From: Bordetella parapertussis
GTDB lineage: Bacteria; Pseudomonadota; Gammaproteobacteria; Burkholderiales; Burkholderiaceae_C
NCBI GenBank assembly: GCA_945882755.1
Contig: CAMCWS010000004.1
Span: 1-43,991, forward strand
Direction of reading: 5' to 3'
DNA: 43,991 bases
Below, piece after piece: positions 17,110 to 26,129 of the stretch. Under the pieces are notes generated by a model. It did not search any database. It was not told the DNA's origin and saw only the letters and a list, made by a program, of their open reading frames with translations. Position 1 is the first letter of the stretch, and each line of letters begins with the position of its first letter. Both the position numbers and the translations under genes were made by a program.

Positions 17110-18014
17110 GTTTTGTGTAAAAAAGCCAACAAGCTTTGCGCCACCAAAGCGGGCTGTTCATGCACCAACCAGTGGCTGCCGTCCGCGATGCGCTGCAATC
17201 TCAGGTCGGGGATGTAGTCTTCTAAACCATCGACCAAGCCGGGTGGCAAGGCGATGTCGTTCATGCCCCACAAGACCAAGGTGGGCACCAAAATTTCCAG
17301 CATGGACTTGGGTAAGGTGATTGCCGCGGCAGCCGCATCAGCTTCACGCGGTGGACGCAGTGGGGAGGCGCGGTAGTAATTCAGCGCACCGGTCAGCCCC
17401 TGCGACCAAACCTCGCGGTACTGCGCTTTGACGTCCTCAGTTAACCAAGCGTAGGGACCATCCACAGCGCCCATGTTGGTGAAAAAAGCCCATAAACGGC
17501 GGTAGTCGTCTTCGGCCAACAAGACTTCTGCATCGGGGCGAATCAGGAAATTCATGTAGGCGCTGGCAGCTTGTTGCTCGGGGCTGGACTGCAGCTCGCG
17601 CAAAAAAGTGCCAGGGTGAGGGGAGTTGATGATGGCCAATTGGCGCATCAACTCAGGGTGTTGGTTGGCCATGTTCCAAGCCACAGCGCCACCCCAGTCA
17701 TGGGCAACCAAACAAGCCAAGGGCTGTTGTGGCGACAACAGGTCTTTCAAAGCGACCAAGTCTTGGACCAAGTGTTTGGCGCGGTAGGCCGCGACATCGC
17801 TGGGTGCGCTAGACCCTGCATAACCGCGCAGATTGGGTGCCACGCATAAATAGCCGCCATGCGCCGGATCAGAAAAAAATGCCAGCATCTCATCCCACAC
17901 AAAGGCGGCCTCAGGAAAGCCATGCAAAAACAGCATCACAGGGCGACCTTCTGCTCCAGCGATGCGGCAGTCCAAAGTGATGCCATGCGAGAGGCTGAAT
18001 GATTGCTTCTTCAT
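17106..18014 (-). CDS. Alpha/beta hydrolase, epoxide hydrolase/dehalogenase-like
   Basis: The protein has 302 residues. It has the oxyanion-side HGFPEAAFVWDEM, a nucleophile elbow AHDWGGAVAW with Asp as nucleophile, and a late WGMNDIALPP acid region and GSHWLVHEQP histidine. Asp at the elbow with HGFPE is typical of soluble epoxide hydrolases and haloalkane dehalogenases rather than serine esterases. The substrate is unknown and it lacks a signal peptide. It overlaps engB by 4 bp (ATGA), so the two are co-translated. An epoxide hydrolase could act on monooxygenase products, but linkage with the distant alkB is speculation. Confidence 0.85.
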   Translation of the reverse strand: MKKQSFSLSHGITLDCRIAGAEGRPVMLFLHGFPEAAFVWDEMLAFFSDPAHGGYLCVAPNLRGYAGSSAPSDVAAYRAKHLVQDLVALKDLLSPQQPLACLVAHDWGGAVAWNMANQHPELMRQLAIINSPHPGTFLRELQSSPEQQAASAYMNFLIRPDAEVLLAEDDYRRLWAFFTNMGAVDGPYAWLTEDVKAQYREVWSQGLTGALNYYRASPLRPPREADAAAAAITLPKSMLEILVPTLVLWGMNDIALPPGLVDGLEDYIPDLRLQRIADGSHWLVHEQPALVAQSLLAFLHKT

Positions 18015-18766
18015 ACAACAGGTGTTGCCGCTGGTGTGGACTCGGGGGAAGGTGCGGGGTGGGTCCAGCGGTACAGCTCCATGCTCACCTCTTCAACACC
18101 TTGTTTTTTCAAAGACGAAAACAAATGCGCTTGGCCCCCACCGGACTGCAGTTTGGCAATCGACAAGGCTTTTTGCGCTTCGCTGCGGTTGAGTTTGTCG
18201 GCCTTGGTGAGCAGCATCAAAAACTTCAACCCCGCTTCTACTTTGGGGCGAATGACTTCCAGCAAAATTTCATCGAGCTCGGTCAAACCCAGGCGGGGGT
18301 CGCACAGCAGCACCACGCCTTTCAAGTTGTCCCGCGTCATCAGGTAATTGGCCATGACACGCTGCCAGCGCACTTTGTCGGCCTTGGGTACAGCGGCATA
18401 GCCATAGCCTGGCAAGTCAGCCAGCACCGCATCGGTCAGGTTTTGCCGACCCAGTGCAAACAGGTTGATGTGTTGGGTGCGCCCTGGCGTTTTAGACGCA
18501 TAGGCCAGTTGTCGCTGCTGGGTCAGCACATTGATGCAGGTTGACTTACCCGCGTTGGAGCGCCCCACAAACGCAATTTCGGGTTGCTCGTAGGCGGGGA
18601 GGTGGTGCAATTGGGCTGCGGTGGTCAAAAAGCGAGCCGTGTGCAACCAGCCCACGGCCTGTTTGATGCGCTGCGCCTGTGCGTCGTCCAGCGGGGGTGA
18701 GCTTGAGGCCAAAGGGTTTCTTCCAGAACGCCCAAAGAGGCGAACAGGGCTGCATTGTAGAATCAT
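18011..18766 (-). CDS. engB: Ribosome biogenesis GTP-binding protein EngB (YihA/YsxC)
   Basis: The protein has 251 residues. GTPase motifs are visible: G1 GRSNAGKST, G2 SKTPGRTQ, G3 DLPGYGYA, G4 LTKADK. It helps assemble the large ribosomal subunit. Both ends extend beyond the usual 200 residues, with a Pro/Ala-rich C-terminus. ATG 18766 is the only Met before the P-loop. It is divergent from cytochrome c4 by only 27 bases, a pairing common in beta- and gammaproteobacteria. Confidence 0.93.
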   Translation of the reverse strand: MILQCSPVRLFGRSGRNPLASSSPPLDDAQAQRIKQAVGWLHTARFLTTAAQLHHLPAYEQPEIAFVGRSNAGKSTCINVLTQQRQLAYASKTPGRTQHINLFALGRQNLTDAVLADLPGYGYAAVPKADKVRWQRVMANYLMTRDNLKGVVLLCDPRLGLTELDEILLEVIRPKVEAGLKFLMLLTKADKLNRSEAQKALSIAKLQSGGGQAHLFSSLKKQGVEEVSMELYRWTHPAPSPESTPAATPVV

Positions 18767-18793
18767 CCGCAGTATTGATAACCCCTATAAGCC

Positions 18794-19423
18794 ATGACTT
18801 TCTTCGCCCGATTGCTGATTGCTACCTGTGCACTGGCTGCTTCCAGCCTAGCGCTTGCCAACGACCCACCCGCAGCTCCCGCCAAAGCTGACGCTGCCAA
18901 GGGCGGCGCTTTGTATGGCGCTGTTTGCACCTCTTGCCATGGCGCAGATGGCAATTCTGGCGCACCCATCTACCCCAAACTTGCCCAGCAACACCCTGAA
19001 TACATTACCAAGCAATTGGTTGAGTACAAATCGGGCAAGCGCGCCAACGCCATCATGTCTGGATTGGCCGCCTCCCTGAGTGAAGACGATGCCCGCAATA
19101 TCGGTGCTTTTCTGGCCACTAAAACTGCCAAGCCTGGCTTTGCCAAAGACAAAGACCTCGCCACCTTGGGTGAAAAAATCTACCGTGGTGGCATTGCTGA
19201 CCGCCAAATACCAGCTTGCTCGGGTTGCCACAGCCCCACCGGTGCGGGCATTCCTTCTCAATATCCTCGCTTGGCTGGCCAGCATGCGGAGTACACAACC
19301 TCGCAACTGACCCAGTTCCGCGACGGTGTGCGCCTCAACAGCTTGCAAATGAGCCAAGTCGCCGCCAAATTGAATGACAAGGAAATCAAAGCCTTGTCTG
19401 ACTACATCGCCGGTTTGAAATAA
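18794..19423 (+). CDS. Cytochrome c4, diheme
   Basis: The protein has 209 residues. The signal peptide ends SLALA. Two haem domains carry CTSCHGADGNSGAP near residue 46 and CSGCHSPTGAGIPSQYPRLAGQHAEY near residue 143, each with a following Met ligand (IMSGLAASL; LQMSQVAAKL). It ends KALSDYIAGLK. It is a periplasmic or membrane-associated carrier that donates to cytochrome oxidases such as cbb3. It resembles the diheme cytochrome at 12286 and both may be paralogues. In related genomes I recall resB and ccsA following this gene; here msrP follows directly. Confidence 0.92.
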   Translation: MTFFARLLIATCALAASSLALANDPPAAPAKADAAKGGALYGAVCTSCHGADGNSGAPIYPKLAQQHPEYITKQLVEYKSGKRANAIMSGLAASLSEDDARNIGAFLATKTAKPGFAKDKDLATLGEKIYRGGIADRQIPACSGCHSPTGAGIPSQYPRLAGQHAEYTTSQLTQFRDGVRLNSLQMSQVAAKLNDKEIKALSDYIAGLK

Positions 19424-19494
19424 ACTTTTTGTTTCACTCAACTTCTCATAAGGGCTGACGTGAAGTTGGCCCTTTTTGTTTGGAGACCCTTAAT

Positions 19495-20490
19495 ATGTTG
19501 ATTCGCTTATCCCCTGACGCTGCCAGCACCGATTTGCCCAGCGAAATCACCCCCAAAGACGCTTACCTGAACCGGCGTGCTTTGCTACAGCACAGTGTGG
19601 GTTTGGGTTTGCTCACAGGCGTGGGTGCGGCTTGGTCACAAACTGGCCCCACCCCGACAGTGGTGCCGGGCAAATTGCCAGCGCTGCCCAGCAAGCGCTC
19701 TGCGCTTGAAAACGCTTTGGCGGTGGATGTGCCCACCGCTTACGCTTATGCCAGCACTTACAACAACTTTTACGAATTTGGCACCGACAAGTCTGAACCT
19801 GCGCGCAATGCCCACACCATGAAGACCAAGCCTTGGACCTTGGAGATCGAGGGCTTGGTCAAAAAGCCCATGCGTTTGGGATTGGAAGAGGTGATGAAGT
19901 TAGGCGCGATGGAAGAGCGTATCTACCGAATGCGTTGTGTCGAGGGGTGGTCTATGGTCATTCCTTGGATTGGTTTTTCTTTGTCCACTTTAGTCAAACA
20001 TGTTGAGCCTTTGGGCAGCGCCAAATTCATCGAATTCGTGACCTTGGCTGACCCCAAGACCATGCCCAATGTCGGCTCGCGTGTGCTGGACTGGCCTTAT
20101 GTGGAGGGCTTGCGCATGGACGAAGCCATGCACCCGCTCTCGCTGCTGACTTTTGGTATGTATGGAGAAATTTTGCCCAACCAAAATGGCGCACCGATTC
20201 GCTTGAACGTGCCTTGGAAATACGGATTTAAAAACGCCAAAAGCATCGTGAAAATCCGCTTCACTGACAAACAACCTGCCACGGCTTGGAACAAGGCCGC
20301 CGCCAACGAGTATGGTTTTTATTCCAACGTGAACCCCAATGTAGACCACCCGCGCTGGAGCCAAGCCACCGAGCGGCGCATTGGCGAAGACGGCTTGTTC
20401 AACAAAAAGCGCAAAACCTTGATGTTCAACGGCTACGAGGCGCAGGTGGCCTCTTTGTACAGCGGCATGGATTTGAGTAAGAATTTCTGA
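19495..20490 (+). CDS. msrP: Protein-methionine-sulfoxide reductase, molybdopterin subunit MsrP (YedY)
   Basis: The protein has 331 residues. NRRALLQHS near residue 24 is a twin-arginine signal, so the Mo-cofactor enzyme is exported folded. The sulfite-oxidase-like fold has the Mo-binding cysteine in [15 protein letters not shown], then [18 protein letters not shown] and [12 protein letters not shown]. It repairs oxidised methionines in periplasmic proteins with electrons from MsrQ. I chose ATG 19495 because GGAG lies 10 bases upstream. It is followed after 17 bases by msrQ. Confidence 0.95.
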   Translation: MLIRLSPDAASTDLPSEITPKDAYLNRRALLQHSVGLGLLTGVGAAWSQTGPTPTVVPGKLPALPSKRSALENALAVDVPTAYAYASTYNNFYEFGTDKSEPARNAHTMKTKPWTLEIEGLVKKPMRLGLEEVMKLGAMEERIYRMRCVEGWSMVIPWIGFSLSTLVKHVEPLGSAKFIEFVTLADPKTMPNVGSRVLDWPYVEGLRMDEAMHPLSLLTFGMYGEILPNQNGAPIRLNVPWKYGFKNAKSIVKIRFTDKQPATAWNKAAANEYGFYSNVNPNVDHPRWSQATERRIGEDGLFNKKRKTLMFNGYEAQVASLYSGMDLSKNF

Positions 20491-20507
20491 ACTTAACGGT
20501 GACCGAC

Positions 20508-21113
20508 ATGAATGTGCGCAAGCGCTTGTTGTCGCCTTGGGCCAAGCCTTTGCTGATGTTGCTGTTGGCGCTGCCTGCCGTTTGGTTGATTTACGCTGCA
20601 TTCAACGATCTCTTGGGTGCCAATCCCGCTGAGGCATTGACCCGTCAAACTGGCGACTGGACCTTGCGCGGTCTGTGTGTGGTGCTGGCCATCACACCTT
20701 TGCGCGAAATCACTGGCACTCCTGCGCTGCTGCGCTTTCGTCGCATTTTGGGTGTCAGCACCTTTATCTATGCTTGCCTTCACATGCTTTGTTACGCTTG
20801 GTTTGACCAAGGCTTGGCGTTTGATGACATTTGGCGAGATATCCTCAAACGCCCATTTATTTGGCTGGGTTTTGGCGGACTGCTGGCCATGCTGCCATTA
20901 GCCTTGACCTCGTTTAATGCGGCCATTCGTTGGATGGGTGTGAAGCGCTGGCAAACCCTTCACCGTTTGGTGTATGCAACGGCTGTCTTGGCGGTACTGC
21001 ATTTTTTCTGGATGCGCGCAGGCAAAAACGACTTCACTGAAGTACTTGTCTATGCGGCTGTTTTGGGCATCTTGTTGGCTTGGCGGGTTCGCTCCTTGAT
21101 CGCGACTCGCTGA
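20508..21113 (+). CDS. msrQ: MsrQ (YedZ) haem-binding membrane subunit
   Basis: The protein has 201 residues with about six membrane helices. Conserved pieces are RQTGDWTL, LAITPLREIT, RRILGVSTFIYACLHMLCYAWFDQ (His ligands) and WQTLHRLVYATAVLAVLHFFWM. This is the ferric-reductase-like b-type haem protein that passes electrons from the quinone pool or flavin to MsrP. ATG 20508 is used; an in-frame GTG at 20499 is the alternative. Confidence 0.93.
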   Translation: MNVRKRLLSPWAKPLLMLLLALPAVWLIYAAFNDLLGANPAEALTRQTGDWTLRGLCVVLAITPLREITGTPALLRFRRILGVSTFIYACLHMLCYAWFDQGLAFDDIWRDILKRPFIWLGFGGLLAMLPLALTSFNAAIRWMGVKRWQTLHRLVYATAVLAVLHFFWMRAGKNDFTEVLVYAAVLGILLAWRVRSLIATR

Positions 21114-21194
21114 AAAAGTATTTCTCACTTCACCAAAAACTTCTTGTAGATCCTAAATTTGTGTGAAGGCATCATCGATGCCGCACACATATTG

Positions 21195-21218
21195 ATTTAT
21201 ATATGGCTATTTATATGG
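21195..21218 (+). promoter_or_regulatory. Direct repeats upstream of brnT, candidate autoregulatory operator
   Basis: ATTTATATATGG (21195-21206) and ATTTATATGG (21209-21218) repeat in tandem 14 bases apart, 20 bases before the brnT start. BrnA-type antitoxins bind and repress their own promoters. The repeats lie in an AT-rich patch that may also include the -10 region. Confidence 0.4.
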
Positions 21219-21237
21219 TCATTTGATAGGATCATCC

Positions 21238-21528
21238 GTGGATAAAACCAGATTTGAGTGGGATGCCGCAAAGGATTTTGCCAATCAACGCAAGCACCAT
21301 GTGGCTTTTGCATTGGCTCAGTTCGCCTTTGCAGACCCTCAGCGCGTGATTGCAAAAGACACGTACCACAGTGATCAAGAGCCGAGGTTTTATTGTTTTG
21401 GGTGGGTGGATGAAAGGGTTCTCACCGTGAGATTCACTTACCGAGAAGGTCTGATCCGCATCATTGGCGCAGGTTTTTGGCGCAAAGGAAAAACCATTTA
21501 TGAAGAAGAAAACAAACTACACCGATGA
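21238..21528 (+). CDS. brnT: BrnT-family toxin (DUF497)
   Basis: The protein has 96 residues. FEWDAAKDFANQRKHHVAFALA near the start is the diagnostic BrnT opening, followed by D..H, R.Y..GWVDERVLTVRFTYREGLIRIIGA and an Arg-rich tail. BrnT is an RelE-fold RNase that inhibits growth by RNA cleavage; His and Arg residues of the active core are present. The start is GTG 21238 with AGGA upstream; a TTG five codons earlier is possible. It overlaps brnA by 29 bp. Toxin precedes antitoxin, as usual for this family. Confidence 0.9.
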   Translation: MDKTRFEWDAAKDFANQRKHHVAFALAQFAFADPQRVIAKDTYHSDQEPRFYCFGWVDERVLTVRFTYREGLIRIIGAGFWRKGKTIYEEENKLHR

Positions 21529-21745
21529 AAATTTAGGCGATGTCAAAGCCATTGCAGATTTTTTACCTTCACCCGAAAACTTGGCTTTTCGTGAGGATGG
21601 GGTCAAGGTAACCCTGGCGTTGAGCAAGAAAAGCGTAGATTTTTTCAAGCTGGAAGCCACTAAACATCAAACCCAATACCAGCGCATGATTCGTCGGCTA
21701 TTAGATGCCTATGTGGACGCGCAAACGCAAAAACTGCCGCGCTGA
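21500..21745 (+). CDS. brnA: BrnA-family antitoxin
   Basis: The protein has 81 residues. A loose N-terminal toxin-binding part is followed by a ribbon-helix-helix domain: KVTLALSKKSVDFFKLEATKH and YQRMIRRLLDAYVDA. It neutralises BrnT and should repress the promoter. ATG 21500 lies inside brnT, so synthesis is coupled. Its stop abuts the lysA stop on the other strand with no gap. Confidence 0.9.
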   Translation: MKKKTNYTDENLGDVKAIADFLPSPENLAFREDGVKVTLALSKKSVDFFKLEATKHQTQYQRMIRRLLDAYVDAQTQKLPR

Positions 21746-23020
21746 TCAAACCAATCGTTCTGCACGCATTTGGTCTTGCGCGGTTTCACGCTCGCGGATG
21801 ATGTGTACTTTGTCACCATCGACCAACACCTCAGCAGCGCGTCCGCGGGTGTTGTAGTTGCTGGCCATGCTCATGCAATAGGCACCGGCCGACATCACCG
21901 CCACATGGTCACCGACTTGCACCGCCAGCAAGCGGTCACGGCCAATCCAGTCGCCGCTCTCGCACACGGGGCCAACCACGTCGTAGAGCGTGGCGGCAGT
22001 TGTGCGCTCTGCCAAGGGTTCGATGCGGTGAAACGCTTGGTACATTGCGGGTCGCGGCAAATCGTTCATGGCGGCGTCAATGATGCAAAAGTTTTTTTGC
22101 TCGCCCGGTTTCAAGAAAAGCACCTCGCTCAGGCACACACCGGCGTTGCCCACCAATGAACGTCCCGGCTCGATCATCAAACGACGCTTGCCAAAACCGC
22201 GTGCATCCAAGCGGGCCAGCAACTGCGCCCACAGCGCATCGGCAGCGGGTGGTGTGTCACCGTTGTAATTGATGCCCAATCCGCCGCCAAAGTCGAGGTG
22301 GTGGATGGGCACACCAGCCGCTTCGATGGCCTCTACCAAGTCCAGCACCTTGTCGACCGCATCCACATAAGGCCCTGCGCTGGTGATTTGCGAGCCAATG
22401 TGGCAATCAATGCCCACCACTTTCAAACCCTTCAAGGACGCCGCATGCAAATAGCAGCGCAAGGTGTCTTCGTGGGCGATGCCAAATTTGTTGCCCTTCA
22501 ATCCAGTAGAGATATAGGGGTGGGTTTGCGGGTCCACATTGGGGTTGACGCGGATGCTCACGGGTGCGACCTTGCCGCAGGACAGCGCCACATCGCTGAG
22601 TACATCCAGCTCGGCTTCGCTCTCCACATTGAAGCAAGCGATACCCGCATCCAGCGCTTGTCGCATCTCGGTGCGGGTTTTACCCACGCCCGAAAAAATC
22701 ACTTGGTTGGCTTGGCCACCGGCAGCCAGCACGCGGCTGAGTTCACCGCCTGAGACGATGTCAAAACCACAACCGGCTTGCGCAAACACTTGCAACACGC
22801 CCAAGGACGAATTGGCCTTCATCGCGTAATGCACCTGCGCGTCTCGCCCCGCAAAAGCTTTTTGGTAAGGCGCCAAAGCGCCCAGCATGGCGGCCTTGGA
22901 ATACACAAACAGCGGCGTGCCGTGTTGCTTTCCCAAAGTTTGCAAAGACAGCTCTTCGCAAAAAAGCACGCCTTCACGGCGTGAAAAATAGGGTGCGCCA
23001 GGCAAGGTGAGAGAGGTCAT
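21746..23020 (-). CDS. lysA: Diaminopimelate decarboxylase
   Basis: The protein has 424 residues, full length. It decarboxylates meso-diaminopimelate to lysine in the cytoplasm, the last step of lysine synthesis. The PLP lysine is Lys68 in HYAMKANS. The phosphate-binding GGGLGINY, the HIGSQ motif and the C-terminal CESGDW with its catalytic Cys are present. It lies 25 bases after the small lipoprotein gene lptM on the same strand, the usual neighbour in Burkholderiales. Confidence 0.96.
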   Translation of the reverse strand: MTSLTLPGAPYFSRREGVLFCEELSLQTLGKQHGTPLFVYSKAAMLGALAPYQKAFAGRDAQVHYAMKANSSLGVLQVFAQAGCGFDIVSGGELSRVLAAGGQANQVIFSGVGKTRTEMRQALDAGIACFNVESEAELDVLSDVALSCGKVAPVSIRVNPNVDPQTHPYISTGLKGNKFGIAHEDTLRCYLHAASLKGLKVVGIDCHIGSQITSAGPYVDAVDKVLDLVEAIEAAGVPIHHLDFGGGLGINYNGDTPPAADALWAQLLARLDARGFGKRRLMIEPGRSLVGNAGVCLSEVLFLKPGEQKNFCIIDAAMNDLPRPAMYQAFHRIEPLAERTTAATLYDVVGPVCESGDWIGRDRLLAVQVGDHVAVMSAGAYCMSMASNYNTRGRAAEVLVDGDKVHIIRERETAQDQMRAERLV

Positions 23021-23045
23021 AAAGATAAGCTAAAGCTGCAGACGC

Positions 23046-23249
23046 TCAGGGCTGCGAGGAAGAGGGAGTAGCAGGTTGACTGTCGGGAACCAAGACTTGC
23101 GGGAACACAGCACGCTCGCTTGCTTCGGGGTCGGTGGGGATAAAGAGCGCACCTTTTTGGCCACAACCCACCAAGGCAAAAGCCATGCTGAGTGCGAGGA
23201 GGGTGCGTCTGCCTAGAATCTGCATTGTCATGGTTGAAATTGTAGCCAT
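23046..23249 (-). CDS. lptM: Small LptM-like (YifL) lipoprotein
   Basis: The protein has 67 residues. A signal segment ([18 protein letters not shown]) ends at a lipobox Cys, followed by [19 protein letters not shown](Y/F)xP is the hallmark of the family that assists LptD assembly in the outer membrane. A Pro/Ser-rich tail follows. GAAGG lies 8 bases before ATG 23249; internal ATG codons at 23231 and 23225 are also plausible. It is divergent from cyaY by 35 bases and leads into lysA. Confidence 0.85.
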   Translation of the reverse strand: MATISTMTMQILGRRTLLALSMAFALVGCGQKGALFIPTDPEASERAVFPQVLVPDSQPATPSSSQP

Positions 23250-23284
23250 CCCCTTTAACCTTCACGAACACGACGCCTTACCCA

Positions 23285-23611
23285 ATGACCGATCAGGAAT
23301 TTTTGAACCATGCCGAAGCCTTGCTGCTGCGACTAGAGCAGTCTTGCGACCGCTTGAACGACAGCACAGATGCCGATATCGATAGCCAACGCAGCGGGGG
23401 CATGGTGACTATGACTTTCACCAACCGCAGCCAAATCGTGGTCAATTTGCAAAAGCCTTTGCAAGAAGTGTGGCTGGCAGCTCGCAGCGGTGGCTACCAC
23501 TTCCGGTTTGATGGACAAGCTTGGCAAGACACCAAAGGCCAAGGCGAGTTTTGGCAGCGCCTCAGCATCGATGCCAGCGAACAGTCGGGCTTGACTTTGG
23601 CTTTTTCGTAA
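23285..23611 (+). CDS. cyaY: Iron-sulfur cluster assembly protein CyaY (frataxin)
   Basis: The protein has 108 residues. It has the acidic first helix ([19 protein letters not shown]...[17 protein letters not shown]), then [41 protein letters not shown], matching frataxin strands and the iron-binding acidic ridge. It modulates iron delivery to IscS/IscU. It ends 13 bases from the mrcA stop (convergent). Confidence 0.93.
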   Translation: MTDQEFLNHAEALLLRLEQSCDRLNDSTDADIDSQRSGGMVTMTFTNRSQIVVNLQKPLQEVWLAARSGGYHFRFDGQAWQDTKGQGEFWQRLSIDASEQSGLTLAFS

Positions 23612-23623
23612 GAGCCTGTCTTT

Positions 23624-26002
23624 TTATTCTTTGAACATATCGAGAATTTTTTTCTTCTCGGCCTCAGCGCCGCTCTCGCCTGTGGCGTCATGCCCTTCAA
23701 TGCCCAAATGCGTCACGCCTGTGGCTTGGGTGAACTCTTGGAAAAACCAGTCGCCACCTTCAGACACCACGCCAGCAGGCACAGGCAAAGGGGTGAAGGG
23801 TGTGTTTTTCAAAGCACTTTGCATATAGCTGATCCACACCGGCAGACTCAGTCCGCCGCCGGTTTCGCGGTCGCCGAGTTTGCGAGGGGTGTCGTAACCA
23901 ATCCATGTCACTGCGGTGAGGGTGGGGTGGTAACCGGCAAACCACGCGTCCATGGAGTCATTGGTGGTGCCGGTTTTGCCATAAATATCGTTGCGCTTTA
24001 ACACCTGCTGAGCACGAAAGGCTGTGCCGGAGCGGGTGACTTCTTGCAGCAATTGGCTCATCACAAACGCATTGCGCGGTTCGATGGCGCGTGAGCGTTC
24101 ATCCAATTCGATGGGGGTGTATTGCGACAACACTTTGCCCAAGGGATCGGTCACTTTGGAGATCAAATAGGGTTTGACCAAATAACCACCATTGGCAAAC
24201 ACCGAATAGCCCAAGGCCACTTGCAAGGGGGTTACTGACCCAGCGCCCAAAGCCATTGTCAAATAAGCTGGGTGACGCTCTGCCTCAAAACCAAAGCGGC
24301 TGATCCAGTTTTGCGCCTCTTGGGGTCCCACCGCTTGCAAGATGCGAATCGACACCATGTTTTTCGATTTGGCCAAGGCGGTTTTCAGCGGCATCACGCC
24401 TTCAAATTTACCGTCGTAGTTTTTCGGCTCCCATGCTTGGCTGCCGGTGACGCTGGCATCGAAAAACAGCGGCGCATCATTGACCTGCGTGGCAGGTGTG
24501 AAGCCTTTTTCCAAAGCAGCCGAGTAAATGAAGGGCTTGAAGCTCGAACCTGGTTGACGCCATGCTTGGGTGACATGGTTGAACTTGTTTTTATCAAAGT
24601 CAAAGCCACCAATCAGCGAACGGATCGCGCCATCTGTGGGGTCCAGTGCCACAAAAGCGCCCTCAACTTCGGGCAACTGGGTCAACACCCAATCGCCTTT
24701 GGCGTTTTTAGCCACCCGCACGATGGCACCCGAGCGCAACTTGATGTTGGGCGGCGCTTTGTCGGACAAACCCGATTGCACCGGCTTCAATCCGTCACCT
24801 GTGATTTCTAACACCTCGCTGTTTTGGCGCATGACGCGCACCTTTTTGGGTGCAACTTCCAGCACCACAGCGGCCAGCAAATCACCCTTGTCACCGGCGT
24901 CGATCAAGGCCTCATCGATGGCGTCCTCTTGCTCGCGCGGGTCGATGGGCAGGGTGATGAATTTTTCGGGGCCACGGTAGACCTGACGCAACTCATAGTC
25001 CAGGATGCCGCGACGCAGTGCTTGGTAAGCGACCTCTTGGTCATCGGCTTTGATGGTGGTGTACACATTCAGGCCACGGGTGTAGCTGTCGGGACCGTAT
25101 TGGGCAAACATGAGTTGGCGCGCCATCTCCGCCACATAGTCGGCATGGATGGTGTTGGGCGTGGAGAAGCTGCGAATCTTCAATTCCTCAACTTTGGCAG
25201 CAGTGGCTTGCTCGGCGGTGATGAAGCCGTTTTCTTGCATACGCTCAATGATGTAGAGCTGGCGTGAGCGGGCGCGTTTGGGATTGTTGATAGGGTTATA
25301 GGCCGAAGGGGCTTTGGGCAGGCCAGCCAACATGGCGGCTTCGGCGATGCTCAAGTTTTGAATCGGCTTGCCAAAGTAGGTTTCGGCTGCTGCTGCAAAG
25401 CCATAAGCGCGGTGGCCCAAGAAAATTTGGTTTAGGTAGATTTCAAAAATCTGGTCTTTGCTCAGCAAATGCTCGAGCTTGTAGGTCAGCAACAGCTCGT
25501 AAATTTTGCGGGTGAAGGTTTTCTCAGAAGTCAGGTAAACATTGCGTGCCACCTGCATGGTGATGGTGGACGCGCCTTGGCTTTTGGCGCGTCCCACGTT
25601 GGCCAAGCTGGCACGGGCCAAACCGATGTAGTCCACCCCGCCATGCTGGTAAAAACGTGCGTCTTCAATCGACAGCACGGCTTGCTTGACCACATCGGGG
25701 ATGTCTTTGAAGGGCACCAATTTGCGCCGCTCTTCGCCAAACTCGCCAATGACTTTGCCTTCCGCGGAAAAAACCCGCATCGATAACTTGGGTCGGTAGT
25801 CGGCCAAATCGGAGATGTCCGGCAACTGGGGATAAGCCATGGCCAGCGCCACACCTACGAGTAAAACCACGCTCAGGAAACCCGCCACACCCAGCCCAGT
25901 GCCCCAGACAAGGAAACTTCCCAAGACTTGCCACAGGCTGGACTGGGGAGACTTGACCGGTTCGGCGCTAGGGCTTTCGGGAGGCTTGGAGGAAGGGGGC
26001 AT
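23624..26002 (-). CDS. mrcA: Penicillin-binding protein 1A (bifunctional)
   Basis: The protein has 792 residues. A short cytoplasmic Pro/Ser-rich head and one membrane helix (LVWGTGLGVAGFLSVVLLVG) are followed by the glycosyltransferase domain (IEDARFYQHGGVD; GASTITMQVARN; KIYELLLTYKLE). The transpeptidase domain follows, with PGSSFKPF (active Ser), SKN and KTGTTND. It polymerises and cross-links peptidoglycan in the periplasm. I chose ATG 26002; the longer in-frame version back to 26404 would run through the divergent pil promoter and into pilM. The divergence from pilM is the standard arrangement. Confidence 0.95.
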   Translation of the reverse strand: MPPSSKPPESPSAEPVKSPQSSLWQVLGSFLVWGTGLGVAGFLSVVLLVGVALAMAYPQLPDISDLADYRPKLSMRVFSAEGKVIGEFGEERRKLVPFKDIPDVVKQAVLSIEDARFYQHGGVDYIGLARASLANVGRAKSQGASTITMQVARNVYLTSEKTFTRKIYELLLTYKLEHLLSKDQIFEIYLNQIFLGHRAYGFAAAAETYFGKPIQNLSIAEAAMLAGLPKAPSAYNPINNPKRARSRQLYIIERMQENGFITAEQATAAKVEELKIRSFSTPNTIHADYVAEMARQLMFAQYGPDSYTRGLNVYTTIKADDQEVAYQALRRGILDYELRQVYRGPEKFITLPIDPREQEDAIDEALIDAGDKGDLLAAVVLEVAPKKVRVMRQNSEVLEITGDGLKPVQSGLSDKAPPNIKLRSGAIVRVAKNAKGDWVLTQLPEVEGAFVALDPTDGAIRSLIGGFDFDKNKFNHVTQAWRQPGSSFKPFIYSAALEKGFTPATQVNDAPLFFDASVTGSQAWEPKNYDGKFEGVMPLKTALAKSKNMVSIRILQAVGPQEAQNWISRFGFEAERHPAYLTMALGAGSVTPLQVALGYSVFANGGYLVKPYLISKVTDPLGKVLSQYTPIELDERSRAIEPRNAFVMSQLLQEVTRSGTAFRAQQVLKRNDIYGKTGTTNDSMDAWFAGYHPTLTAVTWIGYDTPRKLGDRETGGGLSLPVWISYMQSALKNTPFTPLPVPAGVVSEGGDWFFQEFTQATGVTHLGIEGHDATGESGAEAEKKKILDMFKE

Positions 26003-26129
26003 GGGGATGGTGTGCCGCTGCTGGGCGTTCAGATGTGTGAGTGCATTGTAAAAACTTCGCCAGTCCAGCTTAACCCAAGGCCTTAGGGCCGGATTTACAA
26101 CCTCCTGCCATGTTTGATCAGGAGGATTT

